The notes under the pieces: generated by a model | Databases searched by the model: none | The model's input: only the letters and a program-made list of their open reading frames with translations | Told to the model about the DNA's origin: nothing | Assembly (NCBI GenBank): GCA_030704615.1 | Contig: CM060732.1 | Span: 56,341,053-56,405,052 of the forward strand | Reading direction: 5' to 3' | DNA: 64,000 bases | Source of the DNA: Takakia lepidozioides | Lineage: Eukaryota > Streptophyta > Takakiopsida > Takakiales > Takakiaceae | Position numbers and translations under genes: made by a program | Part shown: positions 34,684 through 47,640 of the stretch, piece by piece | Position numbering within the stretch: the first letter of the stretch is position 1 | How the letters are laid out: each line of letters begins with the position of its first letter

Positions 34684-35317
34684 AAAGTGAGATGCGTGTT
34701 ATAATACAAAAACTGGTGTGGAGATAGCAGCTCCTGAGGGGTTTGCTGTTGGCAAGATAAAATACTGGTGTGTAATGCACTTCAATCCGCAGATCCAAGG
34801 CAGAGAAATGTCATTGAGAGTGTCTTTCTCTAGAGTAAGCCTGTACCATGTTCATTGGCTACTTGATCCAGATGGCGACATGTAACATACCTGACAATGT
34901 AATTTGGCTGCCCACAGGAATGTGGACAGATCTGCTGGGTGCAACTTTGTGAAACTATTTTGCATGGTTGTTTTTGAATGGAACCACCTGTTAACATGTA
35001 TGTCACAACCAAAATGTGTTGCTCCTACGGAAACTAAAAGTATATGTGATTCCAGTTTTCCACCAACTAGACACCTTGATGTTGTATCACACCAAGGTTT
35101 CTGAGTTAGTCTGTTGCTTTTTATTTAGCCCAAGATTCTGCCTACAGAGTCTGCTGATGCTCCATTTAACACACGATTATGCAATGTTAAAATGAATTGC
35201 AGATCCATGATAGAGTGAGACCCACAGAGATAGAGAGGCAGAAAACACCATCTAAAGAGAAAGAAGACTAGGTGGGTGGTACACACGTAGCCAACAAATG
35301 GAAGAAGACCAAATCTC

Positions 35318-36940
35318 CTACAACTGGGCACTCCTTTGATGAACACGGATTTTCTCAGCATCAATGATTGCAGAGAGGTTTGAGACTGTGCGGTCAAGCT
35401 GAGCGTCCGCATTCACTACCACATAGTCAAATTCACTCATCAGCTTCACCTCCTTGCGAGCAGTGGCTACCCTAACCAAAAGCTTGTCCAATTTCTCTGT
35501 CTTCCTCTCGACCAGCCGCTTCACCAAGGCTACCTCACTCTCTGCAACGAGAAAGATGAACACTGCATTTTGCCCTAAAATTTTGCGCACTGTTGCAGCT
35601 CCTTGTACATCCAATCGCAGCAACACATCTCTCCCTTTGTTCATGTAGTCCCGAATCTGACCCACACTTGTGAATTTGACATCTCTCTCACACAATGGTA
35701 CGCCCTCAGGTTCCTACAGGTGACTGACAGTGCCATTGAACCCCAATCTGTTCTCACTGTATTGGACAACTGTTAGTGCGACCAATGCCCCATGTATTGC
35801 ATCTCTATCAGGTAGAGAGCCTCATTTAAATTAACTCTCCTTACTTTTCATGTCAATGCCAGACCTGTCTCTGGCACTCAATCAAACCTGTGGCCAGATT
35901 GTTGCACATGGACTGTGTCCAGTAGGGACCACACCCTCAAAGTAAAAAAGCAGCCACAGGCCACAGGGAACATTGAATAAGTGCAGCTCTCTCGCCGGCC
36001 TGCTACCTGTAACTTGGTCTAGATGTGTGCGCCCTAGCCCTTTGCCAATCTCTTTCAGCTCCATACATGTGCCACATTCCCTGAAGAATGAGGAAAAGAA
36101 AGGACAGACATGGAGGAATTAGGAGTTTGACAGTGACACCTGCTTCTTGGGGACGCCCTTGTAATCACCGTACACCAGTGCGTGCTCCAAAAGCTCTTCG
36201 CCGGCAATCATGTCTTCAAACTTGCTCTTGCTCACAAAGTAGTAGTCTATCCCCTCCACTTCTCCAGGCCGTTTAGCCCTCGTTGTAGCAGTAACCACAA
36301 AATGTATATTGCTCCGCACCTCTTGCAACCTCTGTTAGAAAAAAATAATGGCCTCTTAGTATCCTCACAGTGTAGCACCCTTAAATCTTCTTTACCCAGT
36401 CACACACATGGAAGGGAAAAAGAACCGATCTGTGGGCATGATGTTGAGCCAGCCAGCGTCTTTTGATGTGACGCAATGGGAATACTACCGAATGAAATTC
36501 CTCTGTATATGAATTTAAATTGTCGCTGCACCTTTCTCCACTCAGATTAGGGTCGAATTTATCCTGTAGCAAAGAGTTGCCTTCAGGAAGTCTCCCGGAA
36601 TCCCCTTTGGTACGATCGGTAAACCCCACCACTGGAGTCATCTTCTTCTTCTTCCACCTTCTCTACACCTCCTCCCGATTCACCAATTCATTCTTGCCCT
36701 AATAAAACCCATGAATGAAATTGGAAAGAAAGAAATAAACCTTGATAACAGCATCTTTGCCAACGCCGCTCGGGCCGCTGATGACAATCACCAGCGGGTT
36801 CGGAAGGGGCGCTTGCGGTCGGGGGTCCAGAGGCGATCCCAATGCCTCCTCCAATTCCCCCAGCACTGGAACCTACATAACCCAATTCACGTTACTGACA
36901 CAAGGAAACGAATTACTTACGGAACCCTCCCGCCCGCCAT
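35318..36940 (-). CDS. Guanylate kinase, organelle type
   Basis: ATP-dependent phosphorylation of GMP to GDP. Exons: 36872-36741 ([30 protein letters not shown] with the P-loop GPSGVGKD), 36331-36140 ([48 protein letters not shown]: the GMP-binding segment) and 35656-35318 ([51 protein letters not shown], stop). Exon lengths 132, 192 and 339 keep phase. Asp after the P-loop Lys, in place of Ser/Thr, is typical of plant chloroplast/mitochondrial isoforms. The 5' exon with start and targeting peptide is uncertain: an ATG at 36940 followed by a GTAAGT donor is a candidate but its phase does not fit cleanly. Confidence 0.93.
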
Positions 36941-37559
36941 TCTGTACGCTTCCTTCCTTCCTGATGCAAAATCCCCACAATCCAACGTTGAGTGGATTTC
37001 TTTACCATAGTGAGAAACCACTACTCGTCAAGCAAAGACAGGGGACACAGACAAGAGACACAAGAGACACAAGGAAAATTTTCAACAAGAATTATGAGAG
37101 ACTGCGCACCTTGTCGAAGGAAGGTTGGCATCTGCAGCACAGCGCAGAGCAGAGCCCGCCCCAGCACATGCCTTTCCTCGCCATCGCCCCCCCCCTCTCC
37201 ACTCTGTCCCACACACTGTGAGGGCATCCCCGCCTCCCACCTGGCCGCTGTGCCACGTTCTGTACGCCACGCTGGCGTCAAGCAGGAGCCATACACTTTC
37301 AGAGAGTCTATGGCAAATTATAGAAATACACTATCTTAGGAGTATGGCATGTAAAGTGTTTTTTCTCTTTTTTGCTCGAATTGTTCGATGCAAGTGTTAG
37401 TGATGGTTAGTCCGTCCCATACATCATGACTAAAATGTTTAGACATATAATGAACAGGGACATACAAAACTTCAAATTGTGGATGGTGTAGTGCATTATC
37501 TTCTTCCATTTCACAATACGACGACCCAAGGTCGGAAGCTAGTTTAGCGTAGAGCAGGA
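36941..37559. other. Guanylate kinase upstream region
   Basis: No gene supported. May contain the 5' exon or promoter of the guanylate kinase gene. Sequence around 37520-37560 is related to 45660-45715. Confidence 0.35.
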
Positions 37560-37742
37560 ATAGGGTGCCATAGTGCCTCGTCATCGTCGCCACATCATCA
37601 TCGCCATGTTATCGTCATCATGTCATATTCGCCACGTTATCATCGCCATGTCATCGTCGCCATGTCATCATCGTCATGTCATATTCGCCACGTTATCATC
37701 GTCACGTCATCGTCGCCAGTCATCGTGGCTACGTCATCGTTG
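37560..37742. repeat. CATCGTCGCCATGT minisatellite
   Basis: Imperfect 9-15-bp units of CATCGTC(G/A)CCATGTCAT. The left flank (GCAGGAATAGGGTGCCATAGTG) has a diverged relative at 45705, followed there too by CATCGTCAACC units, indicating a dispersed repeat with a minisatellite tail. Confidence 0.75.
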
Positions 37743-38379
37743 TCCAAGTTTTTGGAACCTGCCCGAGATGCCCGAAAATAACAGGTGTCTTGCAGCGCGG
37801 GAAGGGATGACGATGTGCTTGAGCACGGAGGAGTTCCACACACCGATCTCATCGGGAGATCCTACATGGTGGATGCTGGAGAACGTCGAGGAGAGATTCA
37901 ATTCCCAGATACCCCACTTTGAATGAATCGGATGCAACGACACCGGTGCAGCTGGCAACATTCTCGCTTTATACAGATGTGCAGTTGAATAAGAGTGCAT
38001 GAGGTTCGAAGAACATTTTTAATGTCTCAGGTGTACTTCAGCTCGCAATTACAACCCAGAGAAGCATCTTCTATGGAGGGGGCATTCTCCCCGCTTTGAG
38101 ATGACCCAGGCTGGTTTCTCGCAAATGAGCATCGAATTGGAGGGCGAATCTCTAGGAGTACACCCTCTATATGCTTGGCTGTGCCCTGTTCCCAGCGAAA
38201 GAGGTCAAGAAATTGACTAAGGATTGCAACGTTATGGTGCAAATGCAGTGTCCTCGCCGGCAATCTCTCACCAAGCGGGCCATCCAGGGCCAAGTCACCA
38301 GCATCGCAGCTCCTGGTAACAACCACTATTTCAATCCTATCAATGTGTGCAGATGGAGACATTTGCAGATTATGAGTAC

Positions 38380-38690
38380 ACCGCAGGAGCTCTCACAGCT
38401 GGAATTTGCAACGAGACCTGAAGATATCCATTTTTTGAGACATTGTCCAGGGTATTCTCACCAGAGAGTGACCCTCTTCAGGACATCAAGAACATGGTTC
38501 CTGCAGCTCTGTTTACCAACTTACAAAACCTCTAGGGTAAGCCTAAAGCCCTGACACTGTTGCGGTGTAATTTTTGGGCTGCTCATACACACCAAATTGA
38601 TGCTTGTGTGAAGGGCTTTAGGCAGCATCTTAAGCAGAGATCTTTCAGTTGAATCACTCCTGCTTCCACAGCAGAAGCAGCAGTCCGATC
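38380..38690 (+). mobile_element. LINE 3'-end fragment, copy D
   Basis: Plus-strand relative of copies A-C: CATTGTCCAGGGTATTCTC (HCPGYS-like), then GACATCAAGAACATG (IKNM), AACTTACAAAACCTC (TNLQNL) and HQIDACVKGF. Decayed, with frame changes. Confidence 0.6.
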
Positions 38691-38699
38691 TGAGCTTTA

Positions 38700-39110
38700 G
38701 TGTGATTGCACTTGAGGACCACATGACAATAAACTGGAGGCAACAGAGTAATGGTACCATGGTTCCAGAGGGACAATGGATGATGTCGTTAAAAGCGAAT
38801 CCTCGTGTAAGTGCAAGCCGCCCAATTAAGCAACCAGAATATTTCAAAGTGGGAGCTCACTTGAAGATTGCACCAGCTGGGTGTTCTGTTGAAAATCCAC
38901 TCGTGTATTTTGCTGAAGGTCTGTATAATCCCAAGGATGGGAAAATGTACATGATGGGCTGTTGACCAGTACACGCCAATTGGATGCTACTCCAGGACAA
39001 TGCAAATTCCTTAGATGATGGGCGTGACTGGTCCCTCAAAATTGTTCTTCTCGATGAGGATGATGGCAACAATACTGCGAGGTTTTATGCTATCCATTAA
39101 CTCATCCCAT
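38700..39110 (+). pseudogene. Possible exon of a plant DUF2921-like protein
   Basis: The frame 38702-38965 contains PEYFKVGAHLKIAP and FAEGLYNPKDGKMYMMGC, the latter resembling the EGxYDxxTGxMxMVGC motif of plant DUF2921 proteins. Continuation in another frame (SLDDGRDWSLKIVLL) could belong to the same protein. There are no intact neighbouring exons. The assignment rests on one motif. Confidence 0.3.
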
Positions 39111-39404
39111 CATTTTGGGAGGATAGAACTTTTGGCGATGTTTTGCCACCGTTTTTCTTGTCAAGCGATGGGCAGTTTCGTTTGCTTCTCTAGTTTCTTG
39201 GATTTGGATGGCTTGTGAGCTTCAGTTTGTGCGTGAAGCTAATTCAATTAATGGGAAAGCCTCTCAATATATGCAAGTGTCTCTTGTTGAAAGAAAGTCC
39301 ATAGCTCCGCATTGAATCTCTGCAGTCCTAAAATCCTGGGTACACATCACTAGTTGAAACAACCCAATCGTGGAGCTAATTGTGAATGTTGGTGGATATT
39401 ACAG

Positions 39405-40156
39405 AAGGGAACGTTCTTTTAAGGTGGTAATTAAGTTTGCAGCTCGTGCGGATTTACATCACCTCGGCCAATTTTTGGTTGGCCGCCAAGCAGATGCTCC
39501 ACAGGAAGCTCTTCAGGTGCTTGATATTGTGTTGCAGGAGCTTCCTACACATCGGTAAGACTTGCTCTCCTTTTTAGTGTGTTCTTTCTTTTGTCTCCTT
39601 TGCTAACTGTGTGATGCATTCTATCTTGTGTCACGGCAGCTATTTTATTGTGTTTAGCATTTATTTTGTTTTGCTGTTTGTCTTTGAATTGGCAAGGTTT
39701 GTTCCGTATAGTGGAGTGGATATTCACACTGGCATGTTCCATTTGTAGTCTGGGGGGGGTGTAATGAGCTCCCTGGCATGTTGTGCTTATCATAATAAAC
39801 TCCAAATGTGAGGCTTTATCCAGTTGTAGGTGATCTATATGTATTCAGTGACCTTCTTCTATTATCAGTCCAGTTCATGGCATTTCGTGTTAAATAGTAA
39901 ATATTCCTAGTGTATCTTAGGTGGCAAGGCTGAGTTAATATCTTGTCTCCATCCCTAACAAGTGGTGGTTCTCTTGTTTCTGATTGCAGATACTCGCCTG
40001 GTGGCCACTCCTTTTATTCACCAAACCTCGGCACCAGGTAGCCACTTGCAGATGGACTGGAAAGCTGGCAGGGGTTTTACCAGAGTATTCGGCCAACTCA
40101 AATTGGCCTTTCTCGAATGAAACAACAGCTATGTTTTTGGTGGAGAGTTATGTAAG
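39405..40156 (+). pseudogene. Argonaute gene fragment with a premature stop
   Basis: Exon 39405-39554 encodes [36 protein letters not shown] and [13 protein letters not shown], the linker after the N domain of plant AGO1-type proteins. It splices in phase to 39990 onward: YSPGGHSFYSPNLGTR, then TAG where plant Argonautes have Gln, then [18 protein letters not shown] and TQIGLS, after which the frame shifts ([11 protein letters not shown]). PAZ, MID and PIWI parts are not found downstream. The position in real Argonautes is just before PAZ. It is a partial, inactivated copy of a small-RNA effector gene, or an assembly-damaged piece of one. Confidence 0.85.
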
Positions 40157-40159
40157 GAA

Positions 40160-41829
40160 TTAGAGTAAGCTTGGTGTTGGAGAGGTCATATTGGTTGGAA
40201 TTGTGGACCCCCACAGCAGATTTACAGGCGGGCCTAATAACGCTGCAAAGTATGGTCCTTTTAACTTCAGCATTAATCCCTCTGCAGTGAAAAATTTAGC
40301 GAGACCCAAAGCTTTACGTTTAGCTGAGGGAGAGAGTGTGTGTGTTTGTCTGTGTGGTTTTAATAGGTGTACTCCTTGAGTGCTGCTGCCTATTGACTAC
40401 TTAAAAATCACAGAGGTCACGAGCTATATCAAACTTTTCACCATTAGCCATTGGAAAGGAGAGCTGAAGAGGCATGGCTTGTGCTTGTATCTGGCCAATC
40501 AGTGACTGGGTTGTTGACAGGTGGATCCGATGGTAATACATGCAGCCTCCACGCCCCCGCACAGCACTCTGTGGTGATTACTTAAATTACAACTACTTTT
40601 CTCATGGAATTGACATTCTGTTTGATGGTCAGGTTCTTGACTTCATCCTGCAATCCAGGCTCAAGGCTTTGTCAGCAACCCCTTTGGTCGTACATTTGTG
40701 TATGGTTATCGCAACATAGCCCTTGAGGTATGTGGTGTGAAGCTGTGCTCTCGTTCTGGTTCTAGGGCTTCAGCAGGCATCAATGGATTACACTGTAAGG
40801 GTTGTGGCTGCCAACATAGTCCATGCTCTTGTTGGTCTCATTGCTTCTATATTCATAACCATGGCGGTTCTCTGGTATGATTTGCTACAGGTCATGAAAA
40901 ATGGGCGTATCGCGACTGTGACTCTGTTTCAGACCAGCCAAGTCTGATGAACTACAGAGATCCATGTTGTAAGAGAACTTGGACTGTAGGATCTGTAAGA
41001 TATGGTTTTATAAAGAGCTTTGTCCATGTGAATTGGTAGGTGTGGTCTGAGTGTACAGTATTGCCTTGTGGATGGAAGAATTAAGGGTTTGGGGGAGATG
41101 GGAAGTTGGTGGGTTGTCCCAACTGTGTAGAGCATAGGTTTGATTGTTTGTTGACAGAGACATCCAGCTTTCAAGTGCGTCAGTAATGTAATTATGGGTT
41201 GTCCCTCCCAGGTTTCCTTTAAGGGAAAATGAAAAAGAAAAAGAAAAAGATGAATTCTGAACTTACCACTGCCAAATAAGTTCTTACATTGTTCTTTACT
41301 TTTATTTAAATTTCTTAAAAAGAAGGGGAGCAAACGAGCAAACGCCCATAAATCTTTACAAATAGAAGGTGAAACGGTCAAAAAAGAACAAGGGATCGAG
41401 GAGAAGAGGTCGCCTAAATCTAGACAGACTACCATAAGATCATATACTCATGTTATATTTTTACATTTTTCTTAGTGTCTGCATACTATATATTTTCAAT
41501 CAAAAGAATCATTGTTCTCAGAAGTCGTGAAGAAGATCATTTTTTATCCAGACAATTATTTTTTATCAATACAATTATTTTTTATTAGGACAATAAAACT
41601 AAATGTTGAGAAACTAAATGATGAGCGACGGAAAAGATATAAACAACCAACTTCCGGTCCAGACGAAAGGGAAAATACAGAAAATTGGGTTCTATTCCTC
41701 CCTCATTTCTTAGGCATAGATAGAGGTAGCTACATCAAACAATGAAATACAGAAACCCACCTTTTTTTTGTGAAAATTGAACGTAGTTCTCATAATTCAT
41801 CGCTAGTAGTGCGGAGCAACGCGAAGCCC
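40160..41829. other. Intergenic, nothing firmly supported
   Basis: Short frames only. No PAZ or PIWI continuation of the Argonaute fragment was found. Confidence 0.35.
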
Positions 41830-42013
41830 TAATTTTGGTAGACAACCAGTATGTAGCCCAATGGGTAAAACGTTGGATGTGGTTGTGGGTTCAAATCACA
41901 GTCTGGTGTGTCATGAAGGTGTCCACCTTTCAGCTGGAAGCAGTAGCCCTCTTGGTGAAGAGACGCCATAATTTACGCTCCATTCAGGAGACGTATATAT
42001 ATATATATATTTA
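41830..42013 (+). mobile_element. tRNA-derived SINE
   Basis: Pol III promoter boxes at tRNA-like spacing: A box TGTAGCCCAATGGGTAA (about 41852) and B box GGGTTCAAATC (about 41888). An unrelated body ends in an (AT)n run near 41995. Not a functional tRNA, as no cloverleaf closes. Confidence 0.6.
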
Positions 42014-42289
42014 GTTAGTTAGTTTTGGTATCACATGTTCCACCACTACCAATCCCCAGACCCTCCCTACACTAACCGCAGTCGAGTAGGCGGTTCAGTG
42101 GAGCCCAACCCACACCGTTGCCCATCGCAATCCCCTTTTAATAATTAGTTCTTATATCAATACCCTTAGTGCGCGGATCAAGGGCTCGTTAGGAAGTCAT
42201 CGAGGAGATACTCAGACTCTTTTGACATCGCAATAATCCTTGAGTTGTCTGATCAAGAGGAAGTAATCACAAAATAAATTCCAGCAAAC

Positions 42290-43459
42290 ACATTGAGGTT
42301 GACATTTCGTGAGTACTTACAAAGAGAAAAAAAAAAACCACATCATAAATATGGTGAATGGTGGAAGCCAAGAAGTGGAAGCGCTGGAGGATCCAACGCA
42401 TATATTGCAAGAGCGGGAGAGTTGATTGAAGAGCCAAGAAACTACACTGAGGCAGAAGGAATACTAGTAAAATGATGCAATGAATGAGGAGTTTGAGTCT
42501 TCGATTAAAAATAAGACATGGATATTGGGTAAGTTGCCTCTTGGAAGAAAGACCGTTAAATGCAAATGGATTTAGAAGATGAACAAAAAGTCAAATGGAG
42601 AAATTGAATGATACAAAGCACGGCTGGTTGCCTAAAGCTACTCCCAACAAACAGGTATTCACTATGCTAAAACTTCCGCACATGTAGTCAAATACGACTC
42701 GATATGCACAATCTTGCAATAGCAGCATCAATGGATTTGATATCAAGACGACATTTTTGAACAAAGATCTTCAGGAGGAGATATTTATGAACCACTCGGA
42801 AGGATACATCAGGAAAATGCATGAGAGAGAAGTTTGTGTTCTTAATAAAAGCATCTATGGCTTGAAACAAGCTTCGAGAGTGGACCACTAGGTTCGATGA
42901 GTTTATCAAGAAACACGATCTACAGCCAAGTACAGTAGATCCATGATACCACAGTAAATGAGAACTCACAACCATGACGACCATCTTTATAGACGATGAT
43001 TTAGTTTGCAATGTGTCGCAAGTTTTGATAAATGAGATTTTGGACTATCTCAGGATGGAATTTGAAGTGACGATAGAAAAAGTTGATTGCTGTGTTGGGT
43101 TGCAAATTACAACAAACATGTCAAATCGCACACTTTATGTCAGCCAGCCTATGGACATCGCTGACATAATAAAAAGATTTCGCTTTGAGAATATACACCC
43201 GATGTCTATTCCAGCCGATCCCAATGTAAAGCTCAGTTTGTCTGCAAATGAGGAGATTGATGAAGAAATATGCATAGAAGAGGTTTCATACAAGGAAGCA
43301 ATAGGTTGCCTTATGTTTGCCATGAATGGAAGTCATCCAGACATTTCCTATGCAATGAGTAGCATGGCCAAATTCTGCGGTAATCCAAGGGGAATGCATT
43401 GGGAGGTTGTCGAGCGGATTCTCAATTTTGTGGGCAAAGCCATCTGCCATCTGGATTAG
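42290..43459 (+). pseudogene. Copia reverse transcriptase relic
   Basis: The 5' part (42480-42900) is full of shifts and stops but shows KTWILGKLPLGRK, KCKWI and YKARLVA, the start of Copia RT. From 42974 a clean 161-codon frame gives FIDDDL (the YVDD catalytic box), the FEVTIE...VGLQIT segment, LYVSQPMDIADIIKRF, AIGCLMFAMNGSHPDISYA and a broken HWEVVERIL at the RNase H junction. Elements of this type make cDNA from Copia RNA; this copy lacks integrase and RNase H. Confidence 0.88.
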
Positions 43460-45945
43460 CATATGTACATGTAATACTTACTATAATAGCTAGATCCTGG
43501 AATGTTCCTAAAGTGATGGGTGATAGTTGATAGAACCAGTATGGGAACAATTGTTTAGTACGTTGTGATATGTTTACTTTTCTATTAGAGCTCTTCCATA
43601 TTTGCCTGGGAAATTGGAAAATCCCATTGTTGTCTCTTAAAGTCCCTTGCGACATTATGCATTTATATAATTTTCTCAGCTTTTTCCTATAAGAAATTGT
43701 AGATTCCCCCATTTCCTTACTAGAATCCAAGTTGTCTCTGTAGAGTCTACTCTTTCCAGGGATAGACTTTGGTATACTTTGTATACTAGTATTCTTTCCT
43801 AGTAATGAAGGGATTTCAACATTACCTACATAGCTATCTCTGTGTATCAGGGAAATTTAATATGGTTTCTATGGTAGCACCATGGGACAAAGACACAAGC
43901 TCCTCACTCTATGTGCATGACCTACTTTTGGGTCAGTGAAAAGATTATCAACAAGATGTTCAACTTACTGTCAGAATTCTTAAGCCTGATATTCTTGCTT
44001 GCGCACATTCATTTCTGCATTCTCAAGGATTCTCAGCACTTGAACTTCTCAGGGATTGAGACCGAGGGGGAGAGTATCCACTAATGCGATTTTGGGGCTC
44101 AGGAATAGAGGAATTTATGAGGTGGACTTAGATGGGCCTGCTTATTCGGCTGTTTCAGAGCCATTTATCTCGATTTTTCCTCTCCTTCTCTCTAGCAGCT
44201 TACGTACATGATCCACTGTTGTGTTTTTGGATCCACTGTTCACATGTGTAGATACTAACCCTTCCGCTCTAAAGACTTCATGAATTTCCTCTTTTCGAGT
44301 GGGCCTAACAGACAAAGTGTCATCTCAGCCTCATCTCAGAAACGGGTCGGTCCGCGTGTGGATTTGTGGGATTGAGGAAGCAAAGTCCACAAGGCTGCAC
44401 ATTCCTCTCGTTTTTTTTACAATGTCTTTTATTTGTCATACAGCCTATTCAGAGCTCTAAAAATACATAAAAGTGAAATAAGACAGAAAGTTAAACATGT
44501 GGGAGAGGTTTAAATTTACTTTTGGGTAAAAGTTGAGCCACACTTGCGGAGTACGGAGGATAAATAGATACAAGTGTTCTCATTCTGGCTTGTGTTCATG
44601 CTTTGCTTTGCTCTAAAGCTCTCTACTGCTCTCTGCGGGTGTGCGTTTGGCGTTGCTCTTCTCTTTGGTTTGGATAGAGCAAGGAGGGTGGAAATCAGAG
44701 GTTGAGGAAGTTGGGCGTTGGTCTGAACTCTTTGGTTTGGAGAACAAGGCGGTTGATCATGAGGATGGCTTCGAGTTTTGTGTGTCTATTTCCGCAGTAG
44801 TTGCTGCAGATGGGAATCTCCATATTACAGTTTTTAAGAAGCCGAGGATGAAGGTGCAGAAGAGGGCCGTGGATCTGAACGAGAAGGAGTAGCCCAACAA
44901 GTTGGATGTGACTTCGGTCGGGGAGAAAATGGGGGCGTGTACTCTTGCTAATGTGTTTTGTGTAAACTAACGTGTCATGCGGATGTGCTTGAGACTATTG
45001 AATGGACTACACGTATGTTTGTGAATATGTTGTTATTGGCTATTGGCTAGGGCTTACTTAAAGTTGGATCCCATCTCCTCTGCAATGCTACCCCTACGAG
45101 TGTACTTCCCCCAATTTAAGCATGTAGAGGATGAGATGATATTCTCATAATTGCAAAAGAAGTTCTAGTACATGAGAAATCATTCACACTAGGAATGATA
45201 ACTCTTGTACCTTCTATCATACCATCCCTGATCAATGGCTACCCATCTAGCTTGTGACCTTTGTCGTAGGATATGGAAGTAGACATTAACTGGAAGCACA
45301 AGAAGAATCAAAACTCTAAAATTAATATGCACTTTAATTTTAGCCGTTCCGCCACAAGAGATAAAACGATCGTTGTCATGTTTTATTGTGGATGATTTTT
45401 GGTTTGTATGTTATGCTCTCAACTCATATCTTCTTATGGCTTTCTGTTTTGCCTATTTGGTTCCTCTCCTTTGCGTTTGTCTGTCCTTTTAGTATTCTAT
45501 AGGGTTTTGTCTGCTCTTGGTATTATTGATGGTGGAACTCTAATTTATTGGATTTTCTAGATTTATGACGCTTAATAGTGTCAAAGCTGGCATGGTTCAT
45601 AACTAATTGATTTCTCAATGAACCATTGTAGTTCTTAGCTATCTGTTGTGGAAGTTCTCTTGATGCCTTGAAGGGGAATGAATGCCAAGTTCTAGTGTAG
45701 AACAGGAATAAGGTGTCATAATGCCACGTCAACATCGTCAACCACGTCATCAACATATGTTTGTTGAAAGCTGCCTAAATTGCTTGAAAGAAAAAAAAAA
45801 AATTGACCAAGTTTTTCTAAGGGCATAAGTTTGCTCAGAAGTACTCACTATGGTTGTTTGTTGTTCTCTGGTGCAACAAGAAGGGGTGACTCAAGCAAAA
45901 GTTTCTCACATTTGTTTGCATTTGCAATGCATGTGTTCCTTTTAA
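43460..45945. other. AT-rich spacer, possible Copia 3' end
   Basis: A polypurine stretch GAGGGGGAGAGTA at 44063-44076 could be the Copia polypurine tract before a 3' LTR, but no LTR pair was found. An 83-codon frame at 44641-44892 has no support. Sequence near 45660-45715 relates to 37520-37560. Confidence 0.3.
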
Positions 45946-46155
45946 ATGGCAACAAGGTCTATGCTGACATCATTGAAAGCTAGAAGTGGATCGTTTTACA
46001 ATGTGGCCAAACTAAATGTAATGACTTGGAATGCAATTGTAGGATATGTCAAACATCATTGTCATAGGGAGGTCTTGCAAGTATTTCAGGAGATACAAAA
46101 TGAATTCTCAAAGCCACATAATATTACCTTTATATGTTTTATTTCTACACTGTAG
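45946..46155 (+). pseudogene. PPR repeat fragment
   Basis: NVMTWNAIVGYVKHHCHREVL, QVFQEIQNEF and the following ITFICFISTL match a PLS-type pentatricopeptide repeat (organelle RNA-binding proteins). Only about one and a half repeats are present, with stops on both sides, so it is a gene fragment. Confidence 0.65.
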
Positions 46156-47640
46156 CAATTTTGGACAAGGTGAATGAGATGATTCCCACTCTGCGCTCTC
46201 CTCCATTAAGTTGGTTGGGTTTAAGCTTGCATCTCTCGTAAATCTTGATTTTTGTCAAATTGAACTTTAACCAATTTTGTTTGGTGCCATTGCTTCACTG
46301 AATATGTTTCGATTTCAAAATTGAATAATATTTTTTAATCTTAATATCTATATGAATTGTAGTTTTCTTAAAATCTGTCACATTATTATATAAATTTAAA
46401 ACTTGAAAAGATAGAGAATTGTGTAAGAACAAAGAAGGGAAAAAAACTCTGGCCGAAGCAGACGTAACATATGGTGTTAAAAATACTATAAAAGCAACCA
46501 CCTCCAGTTTGAAAGATTAACATTTTTTAATGGCCATGATAACCCGGGCAATGTTGGAAGTGGGAAGATAAATAACCCATGTTCATGAGTTATCCTCCGT
46601 GAGAAGAAGGCTTATGGCCACCTTCGCACTCAAGGGTTTTTTTTTTTCCCTTAAATAATGCAAATAAAGCTCCAAGGGCTTCCTCAACAAATCTCACGGA
46701 GCCGACTACCTACATCCGGCGAGAGTATTGTAAAATCATACATTTGCATTGAAATTTTATATTATTCTTTTTTTTTTGTACAATATTTTTTACTAAAATA
46801 AAACAACCGATTGACTAATCGCGTTGGCTATTGGGGGGTAACTCACCGTATTTTCAAAACCATATGAGAATAAATATAGGGTGCAATTTATTTTCTTGAG
46901 ATAAATTTTAGAAAAAAATTACTTAGAAAATATATCATTTTCACCCAGTTTTTTTTTTAAATGGTCACAAAAAATCCAAAGTTTTACCTAAAAGGTTAAT
47001 ATAGTAAAGGGTTTTATCTACAATATAATGTATCCATCCATGTGAAGTTTCTCATATATTGCATCGAGCTCTAATCCATCATGATGAAATCAGGTAGAGG
47101 TCACCTGAAGTTCAATTATGATTCCAGTGATACACAGTGGATTGATGTTGATACCATAATCTCAACCATCTCAAAACTTGTACTCTTTATATCCAAGTGA
47201 TGATGTGGCTTTGAATGAGTTTGTGGCTAATGCAAATTAAACTTTTTCTTGGGTCTGGCATTCGACTTATGTTATATGGAATGTACTTGTTTGAGTACAT
47301 GTTTTTGAAATTTTGTAATTATTTAGAATGATAATTTAAAATAAGGTTTAATTCATTGTTGCAAAAAAAAAATTATAATGAATAATAAGGTGTTAGAAAA
47401 CAAAGACTTTTACAATATTACCTAAAAATAAGGTTAAAAAAAAGGCAAAATATTAAAAATATAGTCTAATATAATTATACCTTTGTACGCACGTGATATG
47501 AAAAAAATACATTTAGTGACCCCCCCACCCCCTGCGAATAGAGAAATCTACCTCTTGAAGGAGGTGTTAGTAGAGATGAAGGAATTTGTCTCATCTTATA
47601 ATAAAAGAGAAGCTAAGAAGAAGGCACAAGAAAGAGTGAT
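46156..47640. other. AT-rich intergenic region
   Basis: Very AT-rich with homopolymer runs; no gene or clear element recognised. Confidence 0.4.

Noticed and set aside
39990-40060. TAG read as glutamine (alternative code as in some ulvophyte algae)
   Set aside because: The 896-codon transposase frame and the intact host genes contain no internal TAG or TAA, and genes end in TAG, TAA and TGA, so the standard code is used.
44063-44076. Polypurine tract of the Copia relic
   Set aside because: GAGGGGGAGAGTA fits the motif, but no LTR start or partner LTR follows, so it is not annotated as a feature.
44641-44892. 83-codon ORF on the plus strand
   Set aside because: Uses a GTG start, has no domain or splice context and lies in decayed AT-rich sequence.
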